Positions 1-8,528 of a DNA stretch of 64,000 nt are shown here, one piece after another. Made by a program: the position numbers and the translations under genes. The notes under the pieces are model-generated. The model worked only from the letters and a program-made list of their open reading frames with translations. It did no database searches and was not told the DNA's origin. How positions within the stretch are numbered: position 1 is the first letter of the stretch; every line of letters starts with the position of its first letter. Source of the stretch: Catellatospora sichuanensis (GTDB lineage: Bacteria; Actinomycetota; Actinomycetes; Mycobacteriales; Micromonosporaceae); NCBI RefSeq assembly GCF_007483665.1, contig NZ_VIQO01000013.1:62001-126000 (forward strand), written 5' to 3'.

Positions 1-447
1 CGGCTCCTCGACCGCCTTGAGCAGGGCATTGCCCGCCGCCTCGGTGAGCCGGTCGGCGTCCTCGATGAGCAGCACCTGCCAGCGGCCGTTGGCCGGGGTG
101 GTGGCGGAGCGCATCACCAGCTCGCGCATCAGCGCGACCGGGATGCTAAGCCCGTCGGGCACCACCAGGCGCACGTCGGGATGGGTGCCGGCCAGCGTGG
201 TGTGGCAGCCGGTGCAGTGGCCGCAGCCCGGCCCGGCGGCCCGGTCGGTGCACTGCAGTGCCGCGGCGAAGGACCGTGCGGCGACCGAGCGGCCGGAGCC
301 GGCCGGCCCGGTGAACAACCAGGCGTGGGTCATCGCGCCTGCGCCGACGGCCTCACCCCGCAGCACCGCGGCGCCCGCTGCGGCGGCGGCGCGCAGCGTC
401 GCGGTGGCGTCGGGCTGGCCGACGAGCTGGTCGAAGACGTCCGTCAC
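1..447 (-). CDS. holB: DNA polymerase III subunit delta' (partial, C-terminus off window)
   Basis: Delta-prime subunit of the replicative clamp-loader complex, which loads the sliding clamp onto primed DNA. Only the first 149 codons are present; the gene runs off the left edge. The GTG start at 447 gives an N-terminus VTDVFDQLVGQ, the usual 'F..LVGQ' opening of this family. A P-loop-like FTGPAGSGRS sits at residues 45-54, with Arg where ATP-binding AAA+ proteins have Lys, which is common in delta-prime. It is followed by zinc-site cysteines (GCGHCTGC) and a Walker-B-like LLIEDADRL. It lies 144 bp downstream of the tmk fusion on the same strand, the usual tmk-holB pairing. Family assignment is secure; nothing can be said of the C-terminal collar domain. 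Confidence 0.93.
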   Translation of the reverse strand, partial: MTDVFDQLVGQPDATATLRAAAAAGAAVLRGEAVGAGAMTHAWLFTGPAGSGRSVAARSFAAALQCTDRAAGPGCGHCTGCHTTLAGTHPDVRLVVPDGLSIPVALMRELVMRSATTPANGRWQVLLIEDADRLTEAAGNALLKAVEEP

Positions 448-591
448 GCTGCCTCCCGCTCGTTCACGCCTGCTCCCTGCTCCGCTCGCCTACCGCCCGC
501 GAGGAACCCGTCCGCACGTCGCGCCCGGATTCTTCGCGCCCTCTGGCGACAGTACGGGGACCCGCTGACACGGTCCACGCGCTGCCCGGTG

Positions 592-2808
592 TCACGTGCG
601 GGTCACCCGTAACTCGGCGGGGATCTCGCCCGCGGAGCGCGGCTCACCGGGCGCGGGGACCCGCCCCGCGGTGCCGCCGCCGGCCCCGTCGTCGGCAACC
701 GGCACGGGCGGCGGCAGCAGTTTGGCGACCCGCAGCGCGATCTCCGCAGCCAGCTCCTGCTCGTCCCGGGTGCCGTCGAGCACCAGGTAGCGAGCGGGCT
801 CCGCGGCGGCCAGGTCGAGGAAGCCGTGCCGGACCCGCTCGTGGAACTCGACCGACTCCTGCTCCAGGCGGTCGGCCTCACCGCGCCGCCCGACCCGGGC
901 CAGCCCGGTCTGCGGGTCGATGTCGAGCAGCACCACCAGGTCGGGCTTGAGGCCGCCGGTGGCCCACGTGGACAGCCAGGAGATCTCGTCGACCGGCAGG
1001 GTGCGCCCGGCACCCTGGTACGCCAGCGAGCTGTCCACGTACCGGTCGGAGATGACGATCTCGCCGCGGCGCAGCGCGGGGCGCACCACGGTCGACACGT
1101 GATGGGCCCGGTCGGCGGCGTAGAGCAGCGCCTCGGCCCGCGGGGCCAGCGCGCTCGCGCCCACCGGCCCGGCTGCCGTGGTGTGCGTGTCCAGCACCAT
1201 CTTGCGGATGCGCGCGCCGATCTCGGTCGCCCCGGGCTCGCGGGTCACCACGACGGAACGGCCCTCGCCCAACAGGCGCTGGGCCAGCTGGGCGATCTGG
1301 GTCGACTTGCCCGCGCCCTCGCCGCCCTCGAAGACGATGAACACGCCGGTCTTCGCCGATTGCTCGGCGACTCCCAGCGGACGGCCTCGCATCGAGCTGA
1401 TCAGGTCGGCCAGCAGCGGCACACCGGGCTTGTCGTCCATCTGGCGCAGCGCCCAGAAGCCGGCCAGCACGCCCAGCACCCCGGCGACGGCCAGCAGCAC
1501 CCGGGTCGAGGAGATCGGCACGCCGGTACTGCCGACGTCGTGCGAGCCGCCCCCACCGGCCAGCACGCTGGACAGCGCGATGGCCAGCATCAGCACAACC
1601 CGGGTGCCGGTCTGCACCACGGCGAAGACCCGCCCGCGCACCTCGTCGTCCACCTCGCCGCCGAGCAGCGTGGTGCCGGACAGGAAGGCCATGCCCGCGC
1701 CGGAGCCGACCAGCAGTGCGCCCACCACGGCCAGTGACAGGTGCGGGGCCAGGGAGAGCAGCCCGACGGACACGCCGGCCAGCATGATGCTCAGGCAGAA
1801 CCACCGCCGCCGGGACAGGCCGCCGATCAGGCGCGGGCCCAGGGCGATGCCCAGCCCCAGCCCGATGAAGATCGCCGCGAACAGGATGGCGAAGGTGGCG
1901 TCACCACCGCCGAGGGACAGTGCGAAGAACTGGCCGGTGCCGATGACCACGCCGCCGGCCGCGAACGCACCCAGGATGCCGAGCACCAGGCCGCGCACCA
2001 TCGGCGTCTTGCCGATGAAGCGCCAGCCGTCGGTGAACTGGCGCAGCATGCTGGTCTCCTGCTTGCCGCCGCCGTTGTGGCCGGAGATCTCCCGGATGCC
2101 GTAAAAGACGACCAGGGCGCTGGCCAGGCGGGAGAAGGCGAGGAAGTACAGGGCGAGGCTGGACGGGCGGGCCCACATCGCGACGGTCACGCCGGAGCGA
2201 TCCAGCCACTGGTAGAACTGGTTGAGCCCGGCCAGCACCGCGGCGGCCAGCACCGGGGTGATGCCGTACGTCGTGATCAGGGTGAGCTGGTTCGCGGCCT
2301 CCAGCCGGGCCCGCGGGATCAGGTTCGGGACCGCGGCGTCCTTGGCCGGGATCCAGATCAGCGTGATCGCCTCGATGAGGAACGTCGCGGCGGCCGCCCA
2401 GCCGACGGTGATCTTGGCGTCGGTGGAGTAGAGCGCGACCGTCGGGATGGTGGCGAACAACACGAAGCGCAGCAGGTCACAGATGACCATCGTGTACCGC
2501 CGGTCCCAGCGGTCGGCCATGACGCCGGCCAGCGGGCCGAGCACCAGCGCGGGCAGCAGGCGCACCGCGATGACCGAACCGAAGGCCAGGCCCTTCGCGG
2601 CGGGGCCGGACACCTGCGCGGAGGCGAACGTCGCCGTGGCCAGCAGGCCCAGCCAGTCACCGAGCGAGGCCACGCTGAGCACCAGCCAGAGCCGGCGGAA
2701 GGGCCGGATGCGCAGGATCGCGCGCAGCTCGGCACCGCCGCTCAGGTCCGCCTGGGCGATGGCGGCCGGGAACGGTGCGGCGTCCGCTCCCTGCGATGGC
2801 GTGCTGAT
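592..2808 (-). CDS. tmk: MFS transporter-thymidylate kinase fusion protein (dTMP kinase)
   Basis: C-terminal half is dTMP kinase, which makes dTDP from dTMP and ATP for DNA synthesis. It has a P-loop FEGGEGAGKST, a DR(Y) motif ISDRYVDSSLAYQG and a LID segment GEADRLEQE. The N-terminal ~420 residues are a major-facilitator-type membrane domain of 10-12 hydrophobic segments with the loop GVMADRWDRRYT. This fusion is known in Micromonosporaceae. The ordinary GTG start (2682; 696 aa) would cut into the first helix. The frame stays open upstream to a stop at 2826-2828 and reads LRAILRIRPFRRLWLVLSV, a normal MFS N-terminus. A strong Shine-Dalgarno (GGGGAGGG, 2816-2823) sits 7 nt before an ATC codon at 2808 that opens ISTPSQG. 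I therefore extend to 2808 (738 aa) with a non-canonical ATC start; a base error turning ATG into ATC would look the same. What the transporter half carries is unknown. Confidence 0.88.
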   Translation of the reverse strand: MSTPSQGADAAPFPAAIAQADLSGGAELRAILRIRPFRRLWLVLSVASLGDWLGLLATATFASAQVSGPAAKGLAFGSVIAVRLLPALVLGPLAGVMADRWDRRYTMVICDLLRFVLFATIPTVALYSTDAKITVGWAAAATFLIEAITLIWIPAKDAAVPNLIPRARLEAANQLTLITTYGITPVLAAAVLAGLNQFYQWLDRSGVTVAMWARPSSLALYFLAFSRLASALVVFYGIREISGHNGGGKQETSMLRQFTDGWRFIGKTPMVRGLVLGILGAFAAGGVVIGTGQFFALSLGGGDATFAILFAAIFIGLGLGIALGPRLIGGLSRRRWFCLSIMLAGVSVGLLSLAPHLSLAVVGALLVGSGAGMAFLSGTTLLGGEVDDEVRGRVFAVVQTGTRVVLMLAIALSSVLAGGGGSHDVGSTGVPISSTRVLLAVAGVLGVLAGFWALRQMDDKPGVPLLADLISSMRGRPLGVAEQSAKTGVFIVFEGGEGAGKSTQIAQLAQRLLGEGRSVVVTREPGATEIGARIRKMVLDTHTTAAGPVGASALAPRAEALLYAADRAHHVSTVVRPALRRGEIVISDRYVDSSLAYQGAGRTLPVDEISWLSTWATGGLKPDLVVLLDIDPQTGLARVGRRGEADRLEQESVEFHERVRHGFLDLAAAEPARYLVLDGTRDEQELAAEIALRVAKLLPPPVPVADDGAGGGTAGRVPAPGEPRSAGEIPAELRVTRT

Positions 2809-2815
2809 GGCCGTA

Positions 2816-2823
2816 CCCTCCCC
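2816..2823 (-). promoter_or_regulatory. Ribosome binding site that decides the tmk start
   Basis: GGGGAGGG on the minus strand, 7 nt before an ATC codon at 2808. There is no ATG, GTG or TTG in frame between the upstream stop (2826-2828) and GTG 2682. The site is therefore the main evidence for a non-canonical or mutated start codon of the MFS-tmk fusion. Confidence 0.6.
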
Positions 2824-2994
2824 GCGTCACTGCCCGTCCTGGCCCCAGCGTGCTCGCTGTGCCTCGGCCATGGCAATAGCGCCCGGGCGTCCTGCGGCTT
2901 CACTCTAGTCCTGCCCCGGCTAGGGCCGACCCTGGTTCGACCCTGAAGACTTGCCACAAAAACGAGGGAGTGGTACGGCCCCTTGGCCCCGCTG

Positions 2995-3624
2995 TCAGGT
3001 CAGCGCGAAGGTCTGGAGGTAACCGCGTACCAGCCGCTTCGATTCTGCCAGCACGGCGGCGTCGCCGTCCGGGTGACGGCGGAACGCGAGCTTGATCAGC
3101 GCGTCGGCGGCCTCGACCGAGACGGTCAGCGCGAAGCGCAGCTCCCGCGAGTCCGGCGCGTGGTGGAACCTGATGAGCAGATCGGCCAGATGATCGGCGA
3201 TGACCGCGTTGTTGTCGCGCTCCGGGTCGATCAGGTGCACGTCCACCACGTCGCCGAAGTGCAGCGTACGGAAGCCGGGCACGCTGCGGTGCAGCTCGAT
3301 GTACTCCTCGATGGCCCCGTCGACGCCGTCCCACCAGTGCGAGAGCTCGCCGGCGGGGATGCGCTCGGCCAGCCGCTCCAGGTAGGCCTCGACGTTGCGC
3401 AGGGTCAGCGCCTGCACGATGGCCCGCTTGTCCGGGAAGAACTGATAGACCGACCCGATCGCGACGCCGGCCCGCTCGGCCAGCAGCGTGGTGCTGAGCC
3501 CGTCGTACCCGACTTCGTCAATCAACTCGGCGCACGCGTCGAGCATGCGCTGCACCCGCGCGACACTGCGCCCCTGTACCGGCACCCGGCGCAACGGCCC
3601 GGCACTGACAGCTGGTGTGGACAC
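2995..3624 (-). CDS. TetR/AcrR family transcriptional regulator
   Basis: One-component repressor-type DNA-binding protein. The N-terminal helix-turn-helix is visible as RMLDACAELIDEVGYDGLST followed by LAERAGVAIGSVYQFFPDKR, the classic TetR pattern of recognition helix then 'YxFFxDK'. The remaining ~140 residues are the helical ligand-binding and dimer domain, which does not reveal the ligand. I prefer GTG 3624 (209 aa) because GAGGAG lies 7 nt before it; the frame could start as early as GTG 3675. It sits downstream of topA on the same strand. A 33-bp imperfect palindrome at 3688-3720 lies just upstream and could be its own operator or the topA terminator. The regulated target is unknown. 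Confidence 0.87.
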   Translation of the reverse strand: MSTPAVSAGPLRRVPVQGRSVARVQRMLDACAELIDEVGYDGLSTTLLAERAGVAIGSVYQFFPDKRAIVQALTLRNVEAYLERLAERIPAGELSHWWDGVDGAIEEYIELHRSVPGFRTLHFGDVVDVHLIDPERDNNAVIADHLADLLIRFHHAPDSRELRFALTVSVEAADALIKLAFRRHPDGDAAVLAESKRLVRGYLQTFALT

Positions 3625-3687
3625 TGATCCGCTCCTCACCGCGGCGCGCGTTCCGGGAACCGAACCGGTCGCCACGCTCGCATCGAC

Positions 3688-3720
3688 ACCCTACCCAGGG
3701 TCAACGACCCTGGGCAGGGT
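3688..3720. promoter_or_regulatory. 33-bp imperfect palindrome: TetR operator or topA terminator
   Basis: Arms CCCAGGGTC (3694-3702) and GACCCTGGG (3706-3714) are perfect inverted repeats around AAC. They are extended outward by ACCCT (3688-3692) and AGGGT (3716-3720), each after one unpaired base. It begins 11 nt after the topA stop codon and ends about 64 nt before the preferred TetR start, so either role fits. No T-tract follows, which favours an operator. Confidence 0.5.
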
Positions 3721-3730
3721 CGGTAAGCGG

Positions 3731-6607
3731 TCAGCTTGCTGTCTTCTTCGCGGCAGCCTTCTTTGGCACGCTCTTGGTAGCGGCCGTGGCGGCCTTCTTC
3801 GCGGTCGCCGCCTTGGCCGTGGTGGCCTTCTTCGCAGCTCCAGCCTTTGTGGCCTTCGTCGCCTTGGCCGCCGTCGCCTTCTTCGCGGGCGCCTTCTTCG
3901 CCGGAGTTTTCTTCGGAGCCGGACCCTTGGCCCGCTTCTCCGACAGCATCTCGCTGGCCTGCTCGATGGTCAGGCTCTCCGGAGTCTGCCCGCGCCGCAG
4001 CGAGGCGTTGGACTCCCCGTCCGTGACGTACGGGCCGAACCGGCCGTCCTTGATGACCAGCTGCTTGTCGGTGAGCGGGTCGACGCCCATCTCCCGCAGC
4101 GGGGGCTGCGCCGCGCGGCGGCCCCGCTGCTTCGGGGCGGCCAGCAGCGTCAGCGCCTGCTCCAGGGTGACCGTGAAGAGCTGCTCCTCGTTCTCCAGCG
4201 ACCGGGAGTCGCCTTCGCGCTCGATGTACGGGCCGTACCGGCCGTTCTTGGCGAAGATCTCCTGGCCCTCGGCGTCCTTGCCGACCAGCCGCGGCAGCGA
4301 CAGCAGCCGCAGCGCCTCGGCCAGGGTCAGCTGATCGGGCACCTGCGTCTTCAGCAGGGACGAGTTCGTCTCGCCGCTGGACACGTACGGGCCGTACCGG
4401 CCGGACTTGAGCACCACCGGCTCGCCGGTCTGCGGGTGCTCGCCGAGCTTGCGCTCGCCGCCGCCGCCGAGGAACAGCTCGTCGACCTTCTCGGGGGTCA
4501 GCTCGTCCGGGGCGATGCCGTCCGGGATCGAGGCCCGGTCGCCGTCGGACGGGGTCTCCGCGTCCTGCCCGCCCTCGTCGGCCGGGATGTCTGTGGCGTC
4601 CTCGGCCGCGGGCGCGGCCGGCTTGCCGTTGCCGCCCTGCGGGCCGCGCTGCAGGTACGGGCCGAACTTGCCGACCCGGACCACCACGTCGCGGCCCTGG
4701 TCATCGGTGAACAGCTTGATCGAGTTGATGCTGCGCGCGTCGATCTCGCCGAGGTGCTCGGTGACCAGCTTCTTCAGGCCCCCGGCCTGCGCCACGGAGC
4801 CCACCTCCGCGGTCGGCGAGCCGAAGTAGAAGGAGGTCAGGAACTCCAGCGCGGTGGCGTCGCCGCCGGCGATCTGGTCGAGCTGGTCCTCCATCGCCGC
4901 GGTGAAGCCGTAGTCGACCAGCCGCGGGTAGTGCTGCTCGAGCAGCCCGATCACCGCGAACGCGACGAAGGTCGGGATCAGCGCCTGGCCACGCTTGGTG
5001 ACGTAGCCGCGGTCCTGGATCGTCTGCATGATCGACGAGTACGTCGACGGGCGGCCGATGCCGAGCTCCTCCAGCGCCTTGACCAGCGAGGCCTCGGTGT
5101 AGCGGGACGGCGGCTGGGTGGTGTGACCCACCGCCTCCAGGCCCTCCTCGGTCAGCTTCTGGTCCTTGACCAGCACCGGCAGCTTGCGCTCGGCGTCGTC
5201 GGCCTCGGCGGACTCGTCGTCGGAGGACTCCACGTACGCCCGCAGGAAGCCGGGGTCGGTGATGGTCCGGCCGCTGGCCGCGAAGTCGGCCTCCTCGTTC
5301 TGCGCGGTGGTCGCGCGGATGCGCACGCTCATCGTCATGCCGACCGCGTCGGACATCTGCGAGGCGATGGTGCGCTGCCAGATCAGCTCGTAGAGCCGGT
5401 ACTCCTCGGTGGACAGCTCGCCGCGCACCGAGCCCGGGGTGCGGAAGGTGTCGCCCGCGGGGCGGATCGCCTCGTGCGCCTCCTGCGCGTTCTTCACCTT
5501 GCCGGTGTAGCGGCGGGGCTGCGGCGGCACCGCGCCGGAGCCGTACAGCTCGGCGATCTGGGTGCGCGCGGCGGCGATCGCCGACTCGGAGAGGTTCACC
5601 GAGTCGGTACGCATGTAGGTGATGTAGCCGTTCTCGTACAGCCGCTGCGCGGTGCGCATCGTCGCCGCCGAGGAGAAGCGCAGCTTGCGGGCCGCCTCCT
5701 GCTGCAGCGTCGAGGTGATGAACGGCGCGTACGGCTTGCGCCGGTACGGCTTCTCCTCGACCTTGGTGACGGTGAACGGCCGGTCGTCGAGCCGGGCGGC
5801 CAGACCGCGCGCGCCGTCGCCGTCGAGCTGCACCACGCCCGAGCCGGGGCGCAGCCGGCCGGTGGTCGGCTCGAAGTCCTTGCCGGTGGCGATGCGGTCG
5901 CCGTCCAGCGCGATCAGCGTCGCGGTGAACGTACGCGGGCCGGTCTCGCTCGCCTTCTCGACCGCGAGGGTGGCGGTGATGTCCCAGTAGTCGGCGGCGC
6001 GGAACGCCATCCGCTGCTTCTCCCGCTCGACCACGATGCGGGTCGCGACCGACTGCACGCGGCCCGCGGACAGGCCGCGCTGCACCTTCTTCCACAGCAC
6101 CGCGGAGACGTCGTAGCCGTAGAGCCGGTCCAGGATGCGCCGGGTCTCCTGCGCGTCGACCAGGTCGCGGTCGATGTCGCGCGGGTTGGCCACGGCGGCC
6201 TGGATGGCCGGCTTGGTGATCTCGTGGAAGACCATCCGCTTGACCGGCACCTTGGGCTTCAGCGTCTCCACCAGGTGCCAGGCGATCGCCTCGCCCTCGC
6301 GGTCCTCATCTGTCGCCAGCAGGACTTCGTCGGCGTCCTTCATCAGCGCTTTCAGGCGCGTGACGTGCTTCGCACGGTCCGGGTTGACGATATATACCGG
6401 GGCGAAGCCGTTGTCGACGTCGACGCCCAGGTAGGCCCACGGTTCCTTCTTGTACTTCTCCGGCATCTGCTTCGCGCCGGCTGGCAGGTCGCGGATGTGC
6501 CCGAGGCTCGCCTCGACGACGTAACCCGGGCCGAGGTAGCCCGAGATCGTCTTCGCCTTCGCCGGAGACTCGACGATGACGAGACGGTTCCTGGAAGCTG
6601 TCGGCAC
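3731..6607 (-). CDS. topA: DNA topoisomerase I (type IA)
   Basis: Relaxes negative supercoils by transient single-strand cleavage through a 5'-phosphotyrosine. The Toprim domain begins near residue 8 (LVIVESPAKAKTI) and carries the acidic LLATDEDREGEAIAWH motif. The nucleophile is Tyr331 in YITYMRTDSVNLS. After the ~600-residue core come repeated C-terminal DNA-binding modules, each with a GRxGPYV-type motif (about residues 640-880) and none with the four-cysteine zinc fingers of E. coli TopA. The last ~60 residues are a very Lys/Ala-rich tail (KKAPAKKATAAKATKATKAG-like), typical of actinobacterial TopA and important for processivity in that group. Length 958 aa is normal. The start at 6607 gives MPTASRNRLVIVESPAKAK; a candidate promoter lies at 6831-6858. 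Confidence 0.97.
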   Translation of the reverse strand: MPTASRNRLVIVESPAKAKTISGYLGPGYVVEASLGHIRDLPAGAKQMPEKYKKEPWAYLGVDVDNGFAPVYIVNPDRAKHVTRLKALMKDADEVLLATDEDREGEAIAWHLVETLKPKVPVKRMVFHEITKPAIQAAVANPRDIDRDLVDAQETRRILDRLYGYDVSAVLWKKVQRGLSAGRVQSVATRIVVEREKQRMAFRAADYWDITATLAVEKASETGPRTFTATLIALDGDRIATGKDFEPTTGRLRPGSGVVQLDGDGARGLAARLDDRPFTVTKVEEKPYRRKPYAPFITSTLQQEAARKLRFSSAATMRTAQRLYENGYITYMRTDSVNLSESAIAAARTQIAELYGSGAVPPQPRRYTGKVKNAQEAHEAIRPAGDTFRTPGSVRGELSTEEYRLYELIWQRTIASQMSDAVGMTMSVRIRATTAQNEEADFAASGRTITDPGFLRAYVESSDDESAEADDAERKLPVLVKDQKLTEEGLEAVGHTTQPPSRYTEASLVKALEELGIGRPSTYSSIMQTIQDRGYVTKRGQALIPTFVAFAVIGLLEQHYPRLVDYGFTAAMEDQLDQIAGGDATALEFLTSFYFGSPTAEVGSVAQAGGLKKLVTEHLGEIDARSINSIKLFTDDQGRDVVVRVGKFGPYLQRGPQGGNGKPAAPAAEDATDIPADEGGQDAETPSDGDRASIPDGIAPDELTPEKVDELFLGGGGERKLGEHPQTGEPVVLKSGRYGPYVSSGETNSSLLKTQVPDQLTLAEALRLLSLPRLVGKDAEGQEIFAKNGRYGPYIEREGDSRSLENEEQLFTVTLEQALTLLAAPKQRGRRAAQPPLREMGVDPLTDKQLVIKDGRFGPYVTDGESNASLRRGQTPESLTIEQASEMLSEKRAKGPAPKKTPAKKAPAKKATAAKATKATKAGAAKKATTAKAATAKKAATAATKSVPKKAAAKKTAS

Positions 6608-6830
6608 GTTTCTTCTCCGCAGTGGTCCGGGTGGCTGGCGCCGCCAGAATGACGGCGCCGGTCTGAGGTGGTGGCTCGGTCAGAGGTGCTCGGTCTGAGG
6701 TTACGCAGCGGTCGGTGCACGGTGGGCGTCGCTGCCGCGACACGGTCCGCGGATGTCCAAGGTAACGCTCAGTGTGCGCCGAGGGTTGCGCACCCCATCG
6801 ACGTACGGGCACATTGCTGTGACCGCAGAC

Positions 6831-6858
6831 ACCATACTCCCCGCCACAATACGGACAA
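6831..6858 (-). promoter_or_regulatory. topA: Candidate topA promoter
   Basis: On the minus strand TTGTCC (6853-6858) is separated by 16 nt from TATGGT (6831-6836), a fair sigma-70-like pair. This implies a leader of over 200 nt before the topA start at 6607. The 6608-6902 gap otherwise shows nothing I can identify. Confidence 0.3.
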
Positions 6859-6902
6859 GGGGGATTCCCGGGTGGTAACCATCCGACCGGCATGAGCCGC
6901 GC

Positions 6903-7394
6903 TCAGCGCCCGCTCGCCCGTGCCTCGGCCTCGGCGCGCATCTCCGGGAACTCCGACCACTCCCCGGCGAGGTCGATGCCCAGATCGGGAAAGAGTTTCT
7001 CCAGGTCATCGGCGTTCGAGGCGCCATCCTGCGGGATGAACAGCTCAGGCTGCCCACCCAATACGATCTTGACGGGGACCATCGACAGGCTCAGCTGACC
7101 GTCCGGTCCGGGCGCGCCACAGACGGTCTTCGCCCAGATCACAGTGAGCTGCCCGACATTGCCCGCCCCTTCGGGTGCCGCGCCGAACGAGCGCACGCTG
7201 CACGTCACCGGCACCGCGTCCATCGTCGTGCGGTCCTTGAAGTCGATCTCCATCAGCTGCCGGACCAGCCGGTCCGCGTCGACCGTCAGCGCCTCACCGG
7301 GCCGCAGCGGCATCGCGTCGTCATCATCGCCGCAGCCGGCCACGGACGTCAGCAGCAGCGCCGCAGCGAGCAGCGGCAGGAGCGGTCGCCTCAT
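6903..7394 (-). CDS. Predicted lipoprotein of unknown function
   Basis: 163-residue exported protein. The N-terminus MRRPLLPLLAAALLLTSVAGC is a lipoprotein signal peptide with lipobox SVAGC (lipidated Cys ~21), followed by an acidic GDDDDAM linker. The mature part has two further cysteines (VTCSVRSFG and KTVCGAPG) that could form a disulfide. I do not recognise a family; it resembles the many small actinobacterial lipoproteins annotated as hypothetical. I chose ATG 7394 because the upstream extension of the frame has no signal-peptide character. It starts 1 bp after the stop of the TrmB/LuxR-type regulator gene, so the two are almost certainly co-transcribed. Confidence 0.75.
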   Translation of the reverse strand: MRRPLLPLLAAALLLTSVAGCGDDDDAMPLRPGEALTVDADRLVRQLMEIDFKDRTTMDAVPVTCSVRSFGAAPEGAGNVGQLTVIWAKTVCGAPGPDGQLSLSMVPVKIVLGGQPELFIPQDGASNADDLEKLFPDLGIDLAGEWSEFPEMRAEAEARASGR

Positions 7395-7395
7395 G

Positions 7396-8391
7396 TCACG
7401 CCCATTCGTGTCGGGCGGCGTGCCAACCCAGCTGCATGCGGGTCTCCACACCGGCCAGGTCCATCAGGTGGCGCAGCCGGCGCTGCAGGGTGCGCAGCGA
7501 CAGGTCGAGCTGCGTCGCGACCGCCTGGTCGGTGAGGCCGGACAGCAGCAGGGACAGGATACGGCGGTCGAGCTCGGTGGGTCCGTCGATGTCCAGCTCG
7601 ACGTACGGTAGCCCGCCCGATCCGAAACCGGACAGTTCCAGCGGATAGGCACGCTGCCATACCGTCTCGAACAGCGCCTCCAGCGCGGCCAGCAGACCGC
7701 TGCGGTGCAGCAGCACCGCGCCCGGTTCGCCGCCGGTGGGGAGCACTAGCGGGGCGGTGACCGGCACCAGGGCCAGGTCGGCGTCGGCGAGGATCAGTTT
7801 CATCGGCAGCCGGTCGGCCACCCGCAGTTCCACGCCACGCTGCAGCGAGTCGACGACCTCGTTGAGGATGCCCGGCTCGGCCAGCACCGAACGCTCCAGG
7901 ACCACCCGGAACCGCACCCCGCGCGCGGCCGCGGCGTCCTCCTGCGCGTTCGAGCCGGGCGGCACGGCGATGTAGGGCGAGGTCACGAAGTTGCGGATCT
8001 CGTGGCGGGCGGCCTGCTGCACCTGCTGGAACCGGTGCCGGATGGCGTCCACGCCGGAGACCACCTCGATCAGCTCGCTGATGCTGCGTCCGGCGACCGC
8101 CGCCCGGTGCTCCTCGGCGAGGCTGATCAGCGCCTGCTCGGCGATGCGCAGCCCGTCGCGGCGCTCGGTGATCAGCGCGCCCAGCGCCATCGCGGGCGGC
8201 GCGGCCGCGAACGCCTCACCGCCGGAACGGATGGCCAGGCCGCACTCCACCAGGCGGGACAGGACCTTCTCCACCTCGGCCTCGGGGCGGTCCAGCAGAT
8301 CGGCCAGCAGCATGGCGGTGGCACTGGGCCGACCGAGCAGCGCGCGGTAGACGAACTCCTCGTCGGGTTCGAGTCCCAGCGCACCGAGCAT
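7396..8391 (-). CDS. TrmB-like / LuxR-type two-ended HTH regulator
   Basis: 331-residue regulator with a DNA-binding domain at each end. The N-terminus (MLGALGLEPDEEFVYRALLG then LADLLDRPEAEVEKVLSRLV) is a TrmB/MarR-like winged helix. The middle (about 80-260) resembles the phospholipase-D-like effector part of TrmB proteins. The C-terminal ~65 residues are a LuxR/GerE helix-turn-helix (ELDRRILSLLLSGLTDQAVA, then LDLSLRTLQRRLRHLMDLAG). This architecture recurs in the regulator at 34035. The start at 8391 follows AGG 6 nt upstream; ATG 8411 is an alternative. It is read with the lipoprotein gene 1 bp downstream and lies just beyond the terminator-like hairpin 3' side of the subtilase gene. The signal it senses is unknown. 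Confidence 0.78.
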   Translation of the reverse strand: MLGALGLEPDEEFVYRALLGRPSATAMLLADLLDRPEAEVEKVLSRLVECGLAIRSGGEAFAAAPPAMALGALITERRDGLRIAEQALISLAEEHRAAVAGRSISELIEVVSGVDAIRHRFQQVQQAARHEIRNFVTSPYIAVPPGSNAQEDAAAARGVRFRVVLERSVLAEPGILNEVVDSLQRGVELRVADRLPMKLILADADLALVPVTAPLVLPTGGEPGAVLLHRSGLLAALEALFETVWQRAYPLELSGFGSGGLPYVELDIDGPTELDRRILSLLLSGLTDQAVATQLDLSLRTLQRRLRHLMDLAGVETRMQLGWHAARHEWA

Positions 8392-8487
8392 CGGCGACCT
8401 GCCCCTCTCCATCAGCAGCGGCGGGGAGAGTATGCGCCATACCGGCAGATCTTGAATAGCCCCTGTTGGCGAGCCAGGTGACGGGAA

Positions 8488-8517
8488 GGGCCCCGGGGAG
8501 TCGCCTCCCCGGGGCCC
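8488..8517 (-). terminator. Terminator-like hairpin after the subtilase gene
   Basis: Perfect 13-bp stem: GGGCCCCGGGGAG (8488-8500) and CTCCCCGGGGCCC (8505-8517) around a TCGC loop, 12 nt past the subtilase stop. No T-tract, as is usual in high-GC actinobacteria. Confidence 0.75.
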
Positions 8518-8528
8518 ATCGCTGAAAC

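Noticed and set aside
3488-6652. 1054-codon plus-strand frame opposite topA
   Set aside because: It mirrors topA on the other strand; its product is an Arg/Leu/Gly-rich sequence with no domain, as expected from the third-position GC bias.
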